From Haplosporangium gracile (taxonomy: Eukaryota; Mortierellomycota; Mortierellomycetes; Mortierellales; Mortierellaceae): a stretch of DNA of 44,283 bases. The notes beneath the pieces were generated by a model that made no database searches, was not told the origin of the DNA, and saw only the letters and a list, made by a program, of their open reading frames with translations. Shown here piece by piece: positions 16,545 through 24,331 of the stretch. The stretch lies in NCBI GenBank assembly GCA_015499985.1, contig JAAAUF010000262.1, positions 1 through 44,283 on the forward strand, read 5' to 3'. The position numbers and the translations under genes were made by a program. The first letter of the stretch is position 1; each line of letters opens with the position of its first letter.

Positions 16545-17387
16545 ATGCAAAATAATTTAAATGGATCTTTCACACCAGTAATTATATATGATAATGCTGA
16601 TACTAACAAAGTAATGATTTTGAAGGATAATAAAGGAAAAGCCGGGATCTACCAGTGGACTCATAAAGAATCAGGTAAAACATATATCGGTTCTGCAGTT
16701 GATTTATCTAAACGGTTAAGAACTTATTATTCTAAAAGTCATTTAAATCGTTATAAAACTATGCATATCAATAATGCTTTATTACTTCACGGTCATTCTT
16801 CATTTTCTTTAACTATTTTTGAAATAATAAGTATTTCGAATTTAACTAAAGAAGAAGCACGTAAATTGATTCTGGAAAGAGAACAACTTTATCTTGATTC
16901 GTTTTCGCCTGAGTATAATATACTTCCTACAGCAGGTTCACGTTTAGGCTCTTTTCATACACTAGAGGTTATTGCTAAAATGTCTGGTGAGAATAATCAT
17001 TTTTTTGGTAAAGTTCACTCGGAAATAACACTTGAAAAACTTAGTGAAATTAAAAAAGGTCAGAATAATCCAATGTTTGGAAAAAAACATTTACCGGAAA
17101 CCGTTAGAAAAAATCATGAAGCTAATTCAGGTGAAAATCACCCAATGTTTGGTAAACAACATAGAGTAGATACTATAGTTAAAATGAGTATTGCTAAAGG
17201 AGGGAGTATAATTTATGTATATGATACTCAAAGCATACTTGTTAATAGTTTTAGTTCAGCTAGAAAAGCAGTAGAATATTTTAATGTGAATAAAGGTACT
17301 ATTTTATCTTATTCAAAAAATGGTAAATTATTTCAAAACAAATGGATCTTATGCACAACTCCAATTTCTATAATAGTAGGGAGTTAA
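16545..17387 (+). CDS. GIY-YIG homing endonuclease placed behind a nad1 5' flank
   Basis: 280 aa and intact. GIYQW (38-42), TYIGSAVDLSKRL, LEREQLYLD, NUMOD3 (NNPMFGKKHL, NHPMFGKQHR), NUMOD1 (IYVYDTQSILVNSF) and a tail of YFNVNKGTILSYSKNG. Its ATG falls exactly where the nad1 ATG lies in the parent flank, so it would use nad1's 5' signals. Damaged tRNA-Pro copies lie on both sides. Confidence 0.88.
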   Translation: MQNNLNGSFTPVIIYDNADTNKVMILKDNKGKAGIYQWTHKESGKTYIGSAVDLSKRLRTYYSKSHLNRYKTMHINNALLLHGHSSFSLTIFEIISISNLTKEEARKLILEREQLYLDSFSPEYNILPTAGSRLGSFHTLEVIAKMSGENNHFFGKVHSEITLEKLSEIKKGQNNPMFGKKHLPETVRKNHEANSGENHPMFGKQHRVDTIVKMSIAKGGSIIYVYDTQSILVNSFSSARKAVEYFNVNKGTILSYSKNGKLFQNKWILCTTPISIIVGS

Positions 17388-17503
17388 TATACTATTAATA
17401 GTAGGGAGTTAATATACTATTAATAGTAGGGAGTTAATATACTATTTTCTTTTTTATTTCAATATCAGGTATAATTTAAATTAATTTTTGATTATACACC
17501 CCA
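17372..17503 (+). terminator. Triplicated stop-proximal hairpin plus distal hairpin and C-run
   Basis: Three tandem 25-bp units (17372-17446), each AATAGTA...TACTATT with an AGGGAGTTAA loop, begin just before the stop codon. Downstream, GTATAAT/ATTATAC leads into ACACCCC (17469-17503). Confidence 0.55.
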
Positions 17504-17526
17504 CTATTTTTATTTTATATAACATT

Positions 17527-17569
17527 TCGGGTTGATTAGAATCAACTAATTTAGGCTTCAACCCGTTAA
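17527..17569 (-). pseudogene. tRNA-Pro copy with the middle deleted
   Basis: TTCGGGTTG...AGAATC and TTTAGGCTTCAACCCGTT (both acceptor strands) remain. The anticodon arm is gone. Confidence 0.55.
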
Positions 17570-17585
17570 ACTCACATTATTAAGA

Positions 17586-17632
17586 TAAAAAACTTTACCC
17601 GCTTATAAAATAAAGCGAGCCGGGACCGACTG
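17586..17632. repeat. GC element with CCCGCTTATAAAATAAAGC
   Basis: The same core hairpin as in 3111-3220 and 5238-5309, followed by GAGCCGGGACCG. Confidence 0.55.
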
Positions 17633-17662
17633 AATTATACCTCATTATCATGTTATATATTC

Positions 17663-17733
17663 TGAGGACAATAAATTCGAACCTATATGTTACTAATTAA
17701 AAGTTAGACATTCTACCATTGAATTATATCCTC
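17663..17733 (-). tRNA. trnK: tRNA-Lys (TTT)
   Basis: Acceptor GAGGATA/TGTCCTC with one wobble. Anticodon arm CTAA-CTTTTAA-TTAG, T loop TTCGAAT. A second copy, split by a GC cluster, is at 5374-5490. Confidence 0.82.
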
Positions 17734-17814
17734 TCATATAAATCTATATTCTGTTTAGCCACTGATAATCTTAGATAAAGTGATAATGCCTATGTGGGGT
17801 GTTTGTGCTATAAA

Positions 17815-18090
17815 ATTAATCATGGCTTAAATGAAACCATGTTTCAAACAATTAATTTTAAACACCGGGTTTGTTCTATCAGACCGGCAGAGACTTCCAA
17901 AGGTTGCCCCGGAGGGTAGCTATTGATAAAGGTGAGATAATATTATATCTCTTCCCTTTTGGGATGAGCCTTGGGTTATACCCAACGGGTCTGAAGTGCC
18001 CCCGCCAAGAAAGGATAGTGTAATGAAGAGCACACTTTGACACTAATTCCCGGGGGCCCTTCCTCTGGAAGGGACTCAGGCCCGCGAATA
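17815..18090. other. GC-rich, highly structured non-coding region
   Basis: A 7-bp closing stem, TCAGACC (17879) with GGTCTGA (17988), encloses about 100 nt. Inside are nested hairpins: AAAGG-TGAGATA/TATCTC-CCTTT, TTGGGT-TAT-ACCCAA and GGCA/TGCC. TAGTGT/ACACTA and CCCTTCC-TCT-GGAAGGG hairpins follow. No copy is seen elsewhere in the window and there is no coding frame. It could be a small RNA gene or a composite of GC elements. Confidence 0.4.
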
Positions 18091-18240
18091 TAATAAAAAA
18101 TAATCGAAAGATTAAAATTTTTCCCTTCTAAATATATTTTTTCTTATCAGAAAGGCTATTCTTAATTCATTTATCACCTTACTTAAGTTGACATAGATTT
18201 AAGTCAATGCTTAGGGTGTTCAGTGATGCCTTGCCGGGAC

Positions 18241-18465
18241 TTTATTATCGTCCCGTTTTTTATATTTTTCCCGACGGCCCTTCCGTAGTTTTAAAATTTA
18301 TTTTAAAACATTTAGTAATAAAAGAAATGCGGGGGGGAGGTAGGAGCAGGTGTTTTTTGTCCCCACAAGCTTGCAGGGACCCGTCGAGAAGAAAAACCAT
18401 GAACCCTTTATCGAAGGGCCAACAATGGCGAAGGATCTGTTCCTAACAAATAAAAAAAGCCCGCG
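18241..18465. repeat. Long repeat, inverted relative to 25585-25812
   Basis: Shared blocks include TTTTAAAATTTATTTTAAAA, CATTTAGTAATAAAAGAAAT, the pair GGAGTAGGAGCAGG and CCCGTCGAGAAGAAAAACCA, CCTTTATCGAAGGG and GGATCTGTTCCTAACAAATA. A short piece recurs at 5002-5062. Open frames here are incidental. Confidence 0.65.
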
Positions 18466-18526
18466 GACGGGATCTGCGGGGCGACCTAGCCCCTGTGGGT
18501 CTATTCAGTAAATTTTTTGATATTTA

Positions 18527-18599
18527 TGGAGACAAAAAGACTCGAACTTTTCTCTTTGGTATGCAAAACCAATGTATTACCTAGATATACGATGTCCCC
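18527..18599 (-). tRNA. trnA: tRNA-Ala (TGC)
   Basis: Acceptor GGGGACA/TGTCTCC, anticodon arm TTGGT-TTTGCAT-ACCAA, T arm AAAAG-TTCGAGT-CTTTT. A 5' half copy lies at 21285-21326. The split GIY gene sits between the two. Confidence 0.82.
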
Positions 18600-18762
18600 T
18601 TTTATTATATTATTTAAATTTTACGGTGGTGGTCGGGTTTATTTTATTATGTAATTATTATAGAATATAAGTTTCAACTTATAATATGTCTATCTTTAAA
18701 TAGACATTAAGATTCACTTTAACTATCTCGCGGGAACCTGATGGCCTCCTTGAACCCGAGGA

Positions 18763-18836
18763 GGGGGGTGTTTAGATAGAGCTCTTTCTAAACGAATATA
18801 TATATATAATTATAATAGCATATTAACCCTGCTATT
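18763..18836 (-). terminator. Two 3'-end hairpins after the split GIY gene
   Basis: Proximal AATAGCA/TGCTATT (18814-18836, the C-G variant) and distal GTTTAGA/TCTAAAC next to CACCCCCC on the minus strand. Confidence 0.55.
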
Positions 18837-18918
18837 ATTTTTTATTAATTAAGGATGATGATATTACCCATTGGTTTTTATATAAATTATTCTTATCTAA
18901 ATATCTAGATAAAGTACT
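18835..18918 (-). pseudogene. C-terminal piece of a split GIY-YIG endonuclease
   Basis: It reads TLSRYLDKNNLYKNQWVI then SSSLINKK-stop. It is the missing tail of the GIY frame that ends prematurely at 19989. The two pieces are about 1.08 kb apart and on the same strand, with the LAGLIDADG gene between. Confidence 0.7.
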
Positions 18919-19084
18919 ACCCCGACTTTACCATTTTTAATCTTAATATTCTACCCCTTATCCCAGCCAGGCCTCCCTCTTCGCGTTATCCGAGGGTTGG
19001 TTATTATTTTGTACAGGTAATGTAGATATGATATGTTTTATTGCATCTAAAGTTTATTCATTAGGTCAATCAAGAGGTCCAATT

Positions 19085-19126
19085 GGGGGGGTGTTTAGTA
19101 GCTTCAATTATACTTTTCTAAACACC
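19085..19126 (-). terminator. 3'-end hairpin plus C-run after LAGLIDADG gene
   Basis: GGTGTTTAG/CTAAACACC forms a 9-bp stem whose 3' arm on the minus strand continues into CCCCC. Confidence 0.55.
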
Positions 19127-19191
19127 TGTTATTTTCAGTTGTCAAATTAAGAAAAGAAAACTTGTAAATAACAAAAATTAAATAAATTTAA

Positions 19192-19899
19192 TTAAGCTTG
19201 TAATTTATACATCATAGATTCATGAAAATACGGAGAAACAAGAGATCGAAATTTATCCATTGAATCTAACATAATGTAAATTCGATATTGAGATTTTATT
19301 TTGTGATAAGAACAATTTAAATCAAAATTTTCCTTTAAAACTTTAATCAATAATTCAACTTCACTTAAAGAATAACTATCTGTACATAATATAACACTCT
19401 TATTTTTTTTACTTCCATCATCCATAGTCCAATATGCTAAAGCTAAAGGTGTTAAGAATTCACCTATATTTAAAGGAATTGTTTTAACACCATCCACATA
19501 AAATAAATTATAATAAAAATTAAAGCATGGTAGAGAATAAGTAGCAAAATAAACTGAAGTATATACTTTGTTAGTAATTTTATTAGAATAATCATAATGT
19601 TTAGGTTTATCCATATTAGAATAACTAGAAAATAATTCAAATAGATGATAAGTATAATCCTTATGTACTAATCCTTGAGAAAATTTTAATCTAGCATTAT
19701 TCCCTTTTTTGTTAATATTTAAATCCCCTAACATACAACCTATCAATATGCTATGTAAATCCGGAGTAATAGAAAAAGAATCTCTTTGAACATTAGTTAA
19801 TTTTTTAGAACTATAATATTTAAGGATCGAACCAGTCCCTTTAACAAAACCTGCACCTTTAACAAAACCTGCACCAATATTTATGTTAAACTTGAACAT
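19192..19899 (-). CDS. LAGLIDADG homing endonuclease inserted in a GIY gene
   Basis: 235 aa. Two LAGLIDADG-type helices are visible: LIGCMLGDLNI and LALAYWTMDDGS, each with the acidic residue that contributes to the double-motif active site (LAGLIDADG_2 type). Other conserved blocks are LPCFNFYYNLFYVDGVK and DSMDKFRSLVSPYFHESMMY. The N-terminus has a short repeat (AGFVKG twice). It lies inside the interrupted GIY gene 18835-20798 and in the same orientation. No group I core is recognised in the insert. Paralogue: 30278-31039. Confidence 0.88.
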   Translation of the reverse strand: MFKFNINIGAGFVKGAGFVKGTGSILKYYSSKKLTNVQRDSFSITPDLHSILIGCMLGDLNINKKGNNARLKFSQGLVHKDYTYHLFELFSSYSNMDKPKHYDYSNKITNKVYTSVYFATYSLPCFNFYYNLFYVDGVKTIPLNIGEFLTPLALAYWTMDDGSKKNKSVILCTDSYSLSEVELLIKVLKENFDLNCSYHKIKSQYRIYIMLDSMDKFRSLVSPYFHESMMYKLQA

Positions 19900-19914
19900 A
19901 CTTTATAAAATTAT

Positions 19915-19980
19915 TATATCATGTCAATTAAGACATGATTTATACTAAACTATCTTTTTATCAATTCTTGTTATTTATAA
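19915..19980 (-). repeat. Leader repeat shared with 239-300
   Basis: Both copies read TATCATGTYAAT, a CATG hairpin, AACTATCTTTTTATCAATTC and TTGTTATTTAT. Each lies just 5' of a HEG start (19899 and 221). Confidence 0.5.
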
Positions 19981-19988
19981 TTTTACAG

Positions 19989-20798
19989 TTATAGCCTCTT
20001 TAGTGTGGTACAATCAAAATATTTTGCAGCATCTGTACAAGAATTAAAAAATTTATACAGAATTCTTTCATTTGAAACGGAATCTAAAGTATAAACAAAT
20101 ATTCTTTTATTCTTTGCTAAAGACATTAAAGCTTTTGTCTCAGCAGAAATAATTTTCCCTTTATGGACTTTACCTATTAAGGCTTTAGTCTCAGTGGAAT
20201 GAATATTACCTGTCAGAGTTTTACTAATTTTAGCAATAGTCTCAGGTAAATGAGATTTCCCGAACAAATGATGATTTTCCCCACTAAATTTTGCTAAAGC
20301 TTCTTCAGTATGTTTGTAACCTAGCGGAGAACCAGCCACCTTAAGTATATTATAAGTATTAGGTTCATCTTCCGAAAAGATAAGATCCAGATAAAACTGC
20401 TCTGATTGTAGAACCAATAAACGTGCTTCTTTTTTATCTAAATTCGAAATGTCTATAATTTTTAAAATCGATAAACAAAAGGCAGAATGAGTGTGATGAA
20501 GTAGAGCTCTGCATATATAGTAATCTTTTAGGGTTAACCATGAAGGAGAAAAATAATTAGATAATCGTTTAGATAAATCAATAGCAGAACCAATATAAAT
20601 TCTTTTTGTTTCTATATGAGTCCACATATAGATGCCTGCTTTACCTCTGTTATCTTTAAGTATAAGGGCTTTTAATTCAGCACTATTAGGATAAAAGTTA
20701 ATAGCTTTGTTATCTTTAAGCCATACTTCAAATTTTGGATTTGTAAAAGTATTATTGTTATTCATTTGTATATTAATATAATATTTATGTTGATCCAA
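19989..20798 (-). pseudogene. N-terminal and core piece of a split GIY-YIG endonuclease
   Basis: Open for 269 codons. After a charged N-terminus (KFEVWLKDNKAINFYPNSAE) come GIYMW, IYIGSAIDLSKRL, Glu in LQSEQFYLD, NUMOD3 units and NUMOD1 (RIFVYTLDSVSNERILYKF). The frame dies at DCTTLKRL-stop, where paralogues read DCSTRNISRYLDKNK. The lost tail is at 18835-18918. The nuclease core is complete, so a truncated product may be made, or the two pieces may be joined in RNA. Confidence 0.75.
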
Positions 20799-21150
20799 CG
20801 CATGATTGTTGGACGTGTATATCTTTATAGGTATACCCTATTTTTATAATCTTTTTTTATTTTTTTTATTGAATAACTCAACCCGAAGGCTCAGGAAGAA
20901 AATTTTATGAAAAATAATAAAAATATAACTAGTTTTTAATTTAAGGTTATTATTTAACCACCTCAGATTTCATAAGAATCTCTCGGAGAAAGATCTGTTT
21001 AGTCTGGATTTAATATTTAACTAAAAAAATACCTTAGTTTAACCTCTGGAACAAAAACTAAGGAATTTAATAATATACAAATTCTGTATATTACATAATA
21101 TAAAATAATATATTTATGTCCTAATATAAAGGTTACTATTATATAAAGTA
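20799..21150. other. AT-rich gene-free stretch
   Basis: Nothing recognisable except small inverted repeats (for example CTTAGTTT...AAACTAAGG at 21030-21065). Confidence 0.4.
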
Positions 21151-21221
21151 TAAGACAAGTAGACTCGAACTTTCCTAACAACCGTTATGAGCAGAGAGCT
21201 TTATATTTGCCCTATTGTCTT
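21151..21221 (-). tRNA. tRNA-Met or tRNA-Ile (CAT), possibly degenerate
   Basis: Perfect acceptor AAGACAA/TTGTCTT and D stem GGGC/GCTC. The loop CTCATAA gives anticodon CAT, but the anticodon stem and T stem are weak. A related sequence with loop CTCATAA lies at 40471-40535. It may be a decaying copy. Confidence 0.5.
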
Positions 21222-21284
21222 ATTATATATTACTTATTTGAAAAATAAAAAAGTTTATAAAGAATTTTATGGAAAAAGGCGAGG

Positions 21285-21326
21285 TCTATCGCAAAACCAA
21301 TATATTACCAGATATACGATGTCCCC
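21285..21326 (-). pseudogene. 5' half of tRNA-Ala
   Basis: GGGGACATCGTATATCTGGT...ATTGGTTTTGCGAT on the minus strand equals the acceptor 5' strand, D arm and half of the anticodon arm of 18527-18599. The 3' half is absent. Confidence 0.65.
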
Positions 21327-21512
21327 TTAATTAATTATAACCTAAGTTACCCTTCTAAAATAAATTAACTTTTCGGACCCATCCCTTTATTATATAATGT
21401 TTAGCCTTCTAAGTTAAACTTTAGGGCGGGACCAAACAGATTAAAACCATCGGGAAGGACCTTCTAGAGTCCATCTTCTTAAAGGAGGTTTAGTAGTAAA
21501 ATTTAATATGAT

Positions 21513-21595
21513 TATGGATAGTGAGACTTGAACTCACATGATAAAAATCAAGTTAGCCTAAATAACTCGCGTAAACCAATTTCCGCCTTACCCAT
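21513..21595 (-). tRNA. trnL1: tRNA-Leu (TAG)
   Basis: Acceptor ATGGGTA/TATCCAT with one wobble. Anticodon arm AGTTA-TTTAGGC-TAACT, long variable arm, T arm GTGAG-TTCAAGT-CTCAC. Confidence 0.85.
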
Positions 21596-21627
21596 TTAAT
21601 ATAAAATAAAAAATAGCTAAATAAATA

Positions 21628-21732
21628 AGTGGCTATTACCATTATTAAAATAATGATAACTAGCTGTTGTTGTTGTAACATATATATGATTAAATTTCTT
21701 TTTATGTACGAGACCCATTTTTAAAAATTACA
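21628..21732 (+). promoter_or_regulatory. Copy of the cox2 5' flank
   Basis: AGTGGCTATTACC, then ATATATATGATTAAATTTC, GTACGAGACCC and AATTACA directly before the ATG at 21733. Confidence 0.55.
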
Positions 21733-22587
21733 ATGTTATTCAAATTATTCAACTTTCATTTCTTAATACTTTTTTATACTTTATTCCCCTGTGATTTTAT
21801 GTTTTCTTTTTCTACCAGCCCTGATATTATCGAAGCTTTTAATATCTCTATATTATTATCTAATACTGTTCCTATTATGATATATAATAATTCTGATCTT
21901 GATAAAGAAAGAATTATTCTGGATAATAAGAATAAAGCTGGTGTTTATCAATTTATTAATTTATTAACTGAAGAATCTTATGTGGGTAGTTCTATTAATC
22001 TAAGTAGAAGATTAAAGGAATATTATTCTTATAAATATATTTCTAGTGCCGCTATAGGTCAAAGTAAAATATGCTCATCTTTATTAAAGAATGGTAACTC
22101 TAATTTCTCGTTAACTATCCTTGAGTATTGTGAAGAAAAAGATTGTACTAATCGAGAGCAATTTTATATAGATGTCCTTAAACCTCTTATGAATATTCTT
22201 CAAATGGCAGGTAATTCTTTTGGTTACAAACATACACCTGAATCACTTGCTAAATTTTCAGGTGATAATCATCCAATGTATGGTAAGTCCCATTCTGCTA
22301 AGACTAGAGCTTTAATAAGTCTTGCTAATTCAGGTACAAATAATTCAATGTACGGTAGAAGTTTATTGCATTCAGTTGAGACGAAAGAAAAAATGAGTGC
22401 TGCTAAAGGTAGTACTATATATCTCTATACTTCTGACAAATCTACTCTTATTAATACTTTTACTTCAGGAAGAAAAGCAGCTGAATATCTAGAGACTTCA
22501 CACTCTACTATAATGAGATATAGTCGAAATGGTTTAGTATTTAAAGGACAGTGGATATTGTCTACATCCTTAATTACGAAGGAATAA
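21733..22587 (+). CDS. GIY-YIG homing endonuclease with cox2-derived N-terminus
   Basis: 284 aa. The first residues ([14 protein letters not shown]) copy the Cox2 presequence, then diverge into a hydrophobic stretch. The core is GVYQF, SYVGSSINLSRRL and NREQFYID. NUMOD3 units (DNHPMYGKSHS, NNSMYGRSLLHS), NUMOD1 (IYLYTSDKSTLINTF) and a tail ending GQWILSTSLITKE. The start codon is the cox2-equivalent ATG. Confidence 0.87.
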   Translation: MLFKLFNFHFLILFYTLFPCDFMFSFSTSPDIIEAFNISILLSNTVPIMIYNNSDLDKERIILDNKNKAGVYQFINLLTEESYVGSSINLSRRLKEYYSYKYISSAAIGQSKICSSLLKNGNSNFSLTILEYCEEKDCTNREQFYIDVLKPLMNILQMAGNSFGYKHTPESLAKFSGDNHPMYGKSHSAKTRALISLANSGTNNSMYGRSLLHSVETKEKMSAAKGSTIYLYTSDKSTLINTFTSGRKAAEYLETSHSTIMRYSRNGLVFKGQWILSTSLITKE

Positions 22588-22660
22588 TAGTAGGGGTTAC
22601 AATATACTATTAGCTAATCCATTAAATAACATAAAACAAATCTAACACCCCCCCCCCTTT
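22586..22660 (+). terminator. Stop-proximal hairpin and C-run after GIY gene 21733
   Basis: AATAGTA/TACTATT (22586-22611) overlaps the stop. CTAACACCCCCCCCCC follows at 22642, without a strong second stem. Confidence 0.5.
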
Positions 22661-22703
22661 TGCCCCCGGCAGGGTTGCGAAGGAAGCAAGAATTATAAAA
22701 TGT

Positions 22704-22787
22704 AAGCGGCTATTTCCGCTATAATCATTATAATATACTTATCATTAAATTTCTTTTTATGTACGAAATCCTTTTTAAAAATTACAA
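22704..22787 (+). promoter_or_regulatory. Copy of the cox2 5' flank
   Basis: GCGGCTATTTCCGCTATAAT, then ATTAAATTTC, GTACGAAATCC and AATTACAA before an ATG. It keeps the extra A before ATG that genuine cox2 has. Confidence 0.55.
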
Positions 22788-23024
22788 ATGTTATACAAAT
22801 TATTCAACTTTTTTTTTATTGCTCATTGCGATCGCCCGGAACCCTGGAAAATTGGGCTACAAGACGGTGCATCACCATTTTTCGATGGAATTGTAGATCT
22901 TCATGATCAAATCATGTTTTATTTAGTAATAATCGTTATTGGAGTATCTTGGATGTTAGGTTTATTATTATATATCAAAAGGACTTTAAATAGGAATTAC
23001 TTTTATTTTTTTTTTTTCGGTTAA
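22788..23024 (+). pseudogene. cox2: 5' fragment of cox2 (about 58 codons)
   Basis: MLYKLFNFFFIAHCD...EPW...[18 protein letters not shown] and the first membrane helix match Cox2 exon 1. The match ends after [12 protein letters not shown], and the frame continues into unrelated sequence. It lacks the second helix and the CuA domain. Confidence 0.8.
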
Positions 23025-23078
23025 TCAAATTAGAACTAATTTTTAAACCTAATTTAGATAGCTAATATTTTAGGTGGT
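23021..23078 (-). pseudogene. Degenerate tRNA-Pro copy
   Basis: CGGTTAATCAAATTAGAACTAA...ACCTAATTTAGA...TTTTAGG aligns with tRNA-Pro along its length, but with decayed acceptor and anticodon. Confidence 0.4.
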
Positions 23079-23081
23079 AAA

Positions 23082-23145
23082 AGTGGCTACAATCGTTAAT
23101 TAATAATATGATTAAATTTCTTTTTTTGTACGAGATTTTTTTAAA
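23082..23145 (+). promoter_or_regulatory. Copy of the cox2 5' flank
   Basis: GTGGCTACAATCGTTAATTA, ATATGATTAAATTTC, the T-run and GTACGAGA before the ATG at 23146. Confidence 0.5.
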
Positions 23146-24120
23146 ATGTTATTCAACTTTTTCAACTTTCCCCTACTGCTCATTGTGACGTCGCTCAATT
23201 CCGACAATTAACATTTAAAAATTATTCTACATTAGCAAATAACGGAGTTGTTATCTATAACCCAGAAATTGATAAAGTCCAAGTATTAAAAGAAAATAAG
23301 TTAAGAGCAGGCATATATCTATGGACACATTTAGAAACAAAAAAAACTTACGTAGGCTCTGCTTCAGATTTATCTAAACGACTATCTTCTTATTATAATA
23401 AAGCTTATCTTAGCCGTTATAATAATAGTCGTATACTTAATGCCATACTTTGTCATGGCCATGGAGCATTTAGTCTTACCATTCTTGAATATGTTGATGT
23501 TACTAATTTATCTTTAGTAGAAGGTAAAAAAATCATTCTTGAGAGAGAACAGTATTATTTAGATACCTTAAACCCTTCCCTCCGGAACGGCCCGCTTTAT
23601 TTCATAAGCGGGTGTTTTTTATTTATTCATAAAAAACTCCCCTTGCGGGGTGAGTCTCGGGAGCTCTTCGGGTCTGGCGGGGCCTGATTATAATATATTA
23701 AAAATTGCTGGTAATTTATTAGGATTTAAGCATTTTAAAGAAGCACTTTCTAAGATGAGTTTAGCAAAATCAGGTGAGAATAATCCAATGCATGGAAAAA
23801 CAGGTGATAATTGTCCTTTGTTCGGAAGAACTCTCAGTGAAGAGCATAGATTAAAATTAAGTGTTATTAATAAAAATAAGAAATATAAACAAGAAACGTT
23901 AGATAAAATTTCTCTTGCTCTAACCGGTGGTAAAAATTATAAATCTAAAAAAGTTTATTTGTATTCAAGTGAAAATCCTTTAATTTTACACAAGGAATTT
24001 GAAACTTATACTTTTGCTGCGGAATATCTAAATTGTAGTAGTACTCATATAGGTAGAATTATAGATAAAGATAAACTGTATAAAAATAAATGGACCTTAC
24101 GCTCTAAATTGCTTGATTAA
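23146..24120 (+). pseudogene. GIY-YIG endonuclease fused to a divergent Cox2 N-terminus, split by a GC element
   Basis: After a one-base slip near 23165 the frame reads AHCDVAQFRQLTFKNYS and LANNGVV, aligning with Cox2 [18 protein letters not shown]. It then passes straight into YNPEIDKVQVLKENK, GIYLW, TYVGSASDLSKRL and LEREQYYLDTLNP. A 109-nt double-hairpin element (23577-23685) interrupts it before DYNILKIAGNLLG. NUMOD3, NUMOD1 (VYLYSSENPLILHKEF) and the tail then run to 24120. The C-terminal half is very close to 24332-25348. Confidence 0.75.
23577..23685 (+). repeat. Double-hairpin GC element (copy B)
   Basis: About 94 percent identical by eye to 3111-3220 and inserted at the homologous codon junction (Asn-Pro | Asp/Glu-Tyr). 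Stem CCCC-TTGC-GGGG replaces CTCC-TTGC-GGAG. Confidence 0.75.
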
Positions 24121-24147
24121 GATTTTTAATCTTTAACACCCCCCCCT
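24119..24147 (+). terminator. 3'-end hairpin plus C-run overlapping the stop
   Basis: AAGATT-TTT-AATCTT starts in the TAA stop and is followed by TAACACCCCCCCCC. Confidence 0.5.
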
Positions 24148-24213
24148 TCTATTAAAGGGGATATCCTTGTAAGTGGTTCTTTATATATTTTTTATTTTAT
24201 TGATTAGATAATA

Positions 24214-24246
24214 GGGGATTAGCTTATCGGTAGAGCAACTTAGAGG
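24214..24246 (+). pseudogene. 5' half of tRNA-Val
   Basis: GGGGATTAGCTTATCGGTAG aligns with the start of tRNA-Val at 25412 (a few substitutions) and stops at the anticodon stem. The GIY gene 24332-25348 lies between the two. Confidence 0.6.
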
Positions 24247-24331
24247 CTATTAAAAAATTCTTACCGGAAGAATAAAAATAAGGAGATAAATTTTTTTATA
24301 AATTAAAAAAAGTCTTCTTTTAAAAACATAA

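Noticed and set aside
18207..18446. Plus-strand open frame in GC-rich DNA
   Set aside because: It lies in a dispersed inverted repeat, has low-complexity composition and is not open in the 25585-25812 copy.
19015..19085. Plus-strand peptide-like stretch (FCTGNVDMICFIASKVYSLG)
   Set aside because: Short, with no start and no family recognised. It may be a fragment of another mitochondrial gene but cannot be supported.
18919..20003. Group I or II intron around the nested LAGLIDADG gene
   Set aside because: None of the P, Q, R and S elements that are clear in the cox2 and nad1 introns could be found. It is left as an insertion of unknown type.
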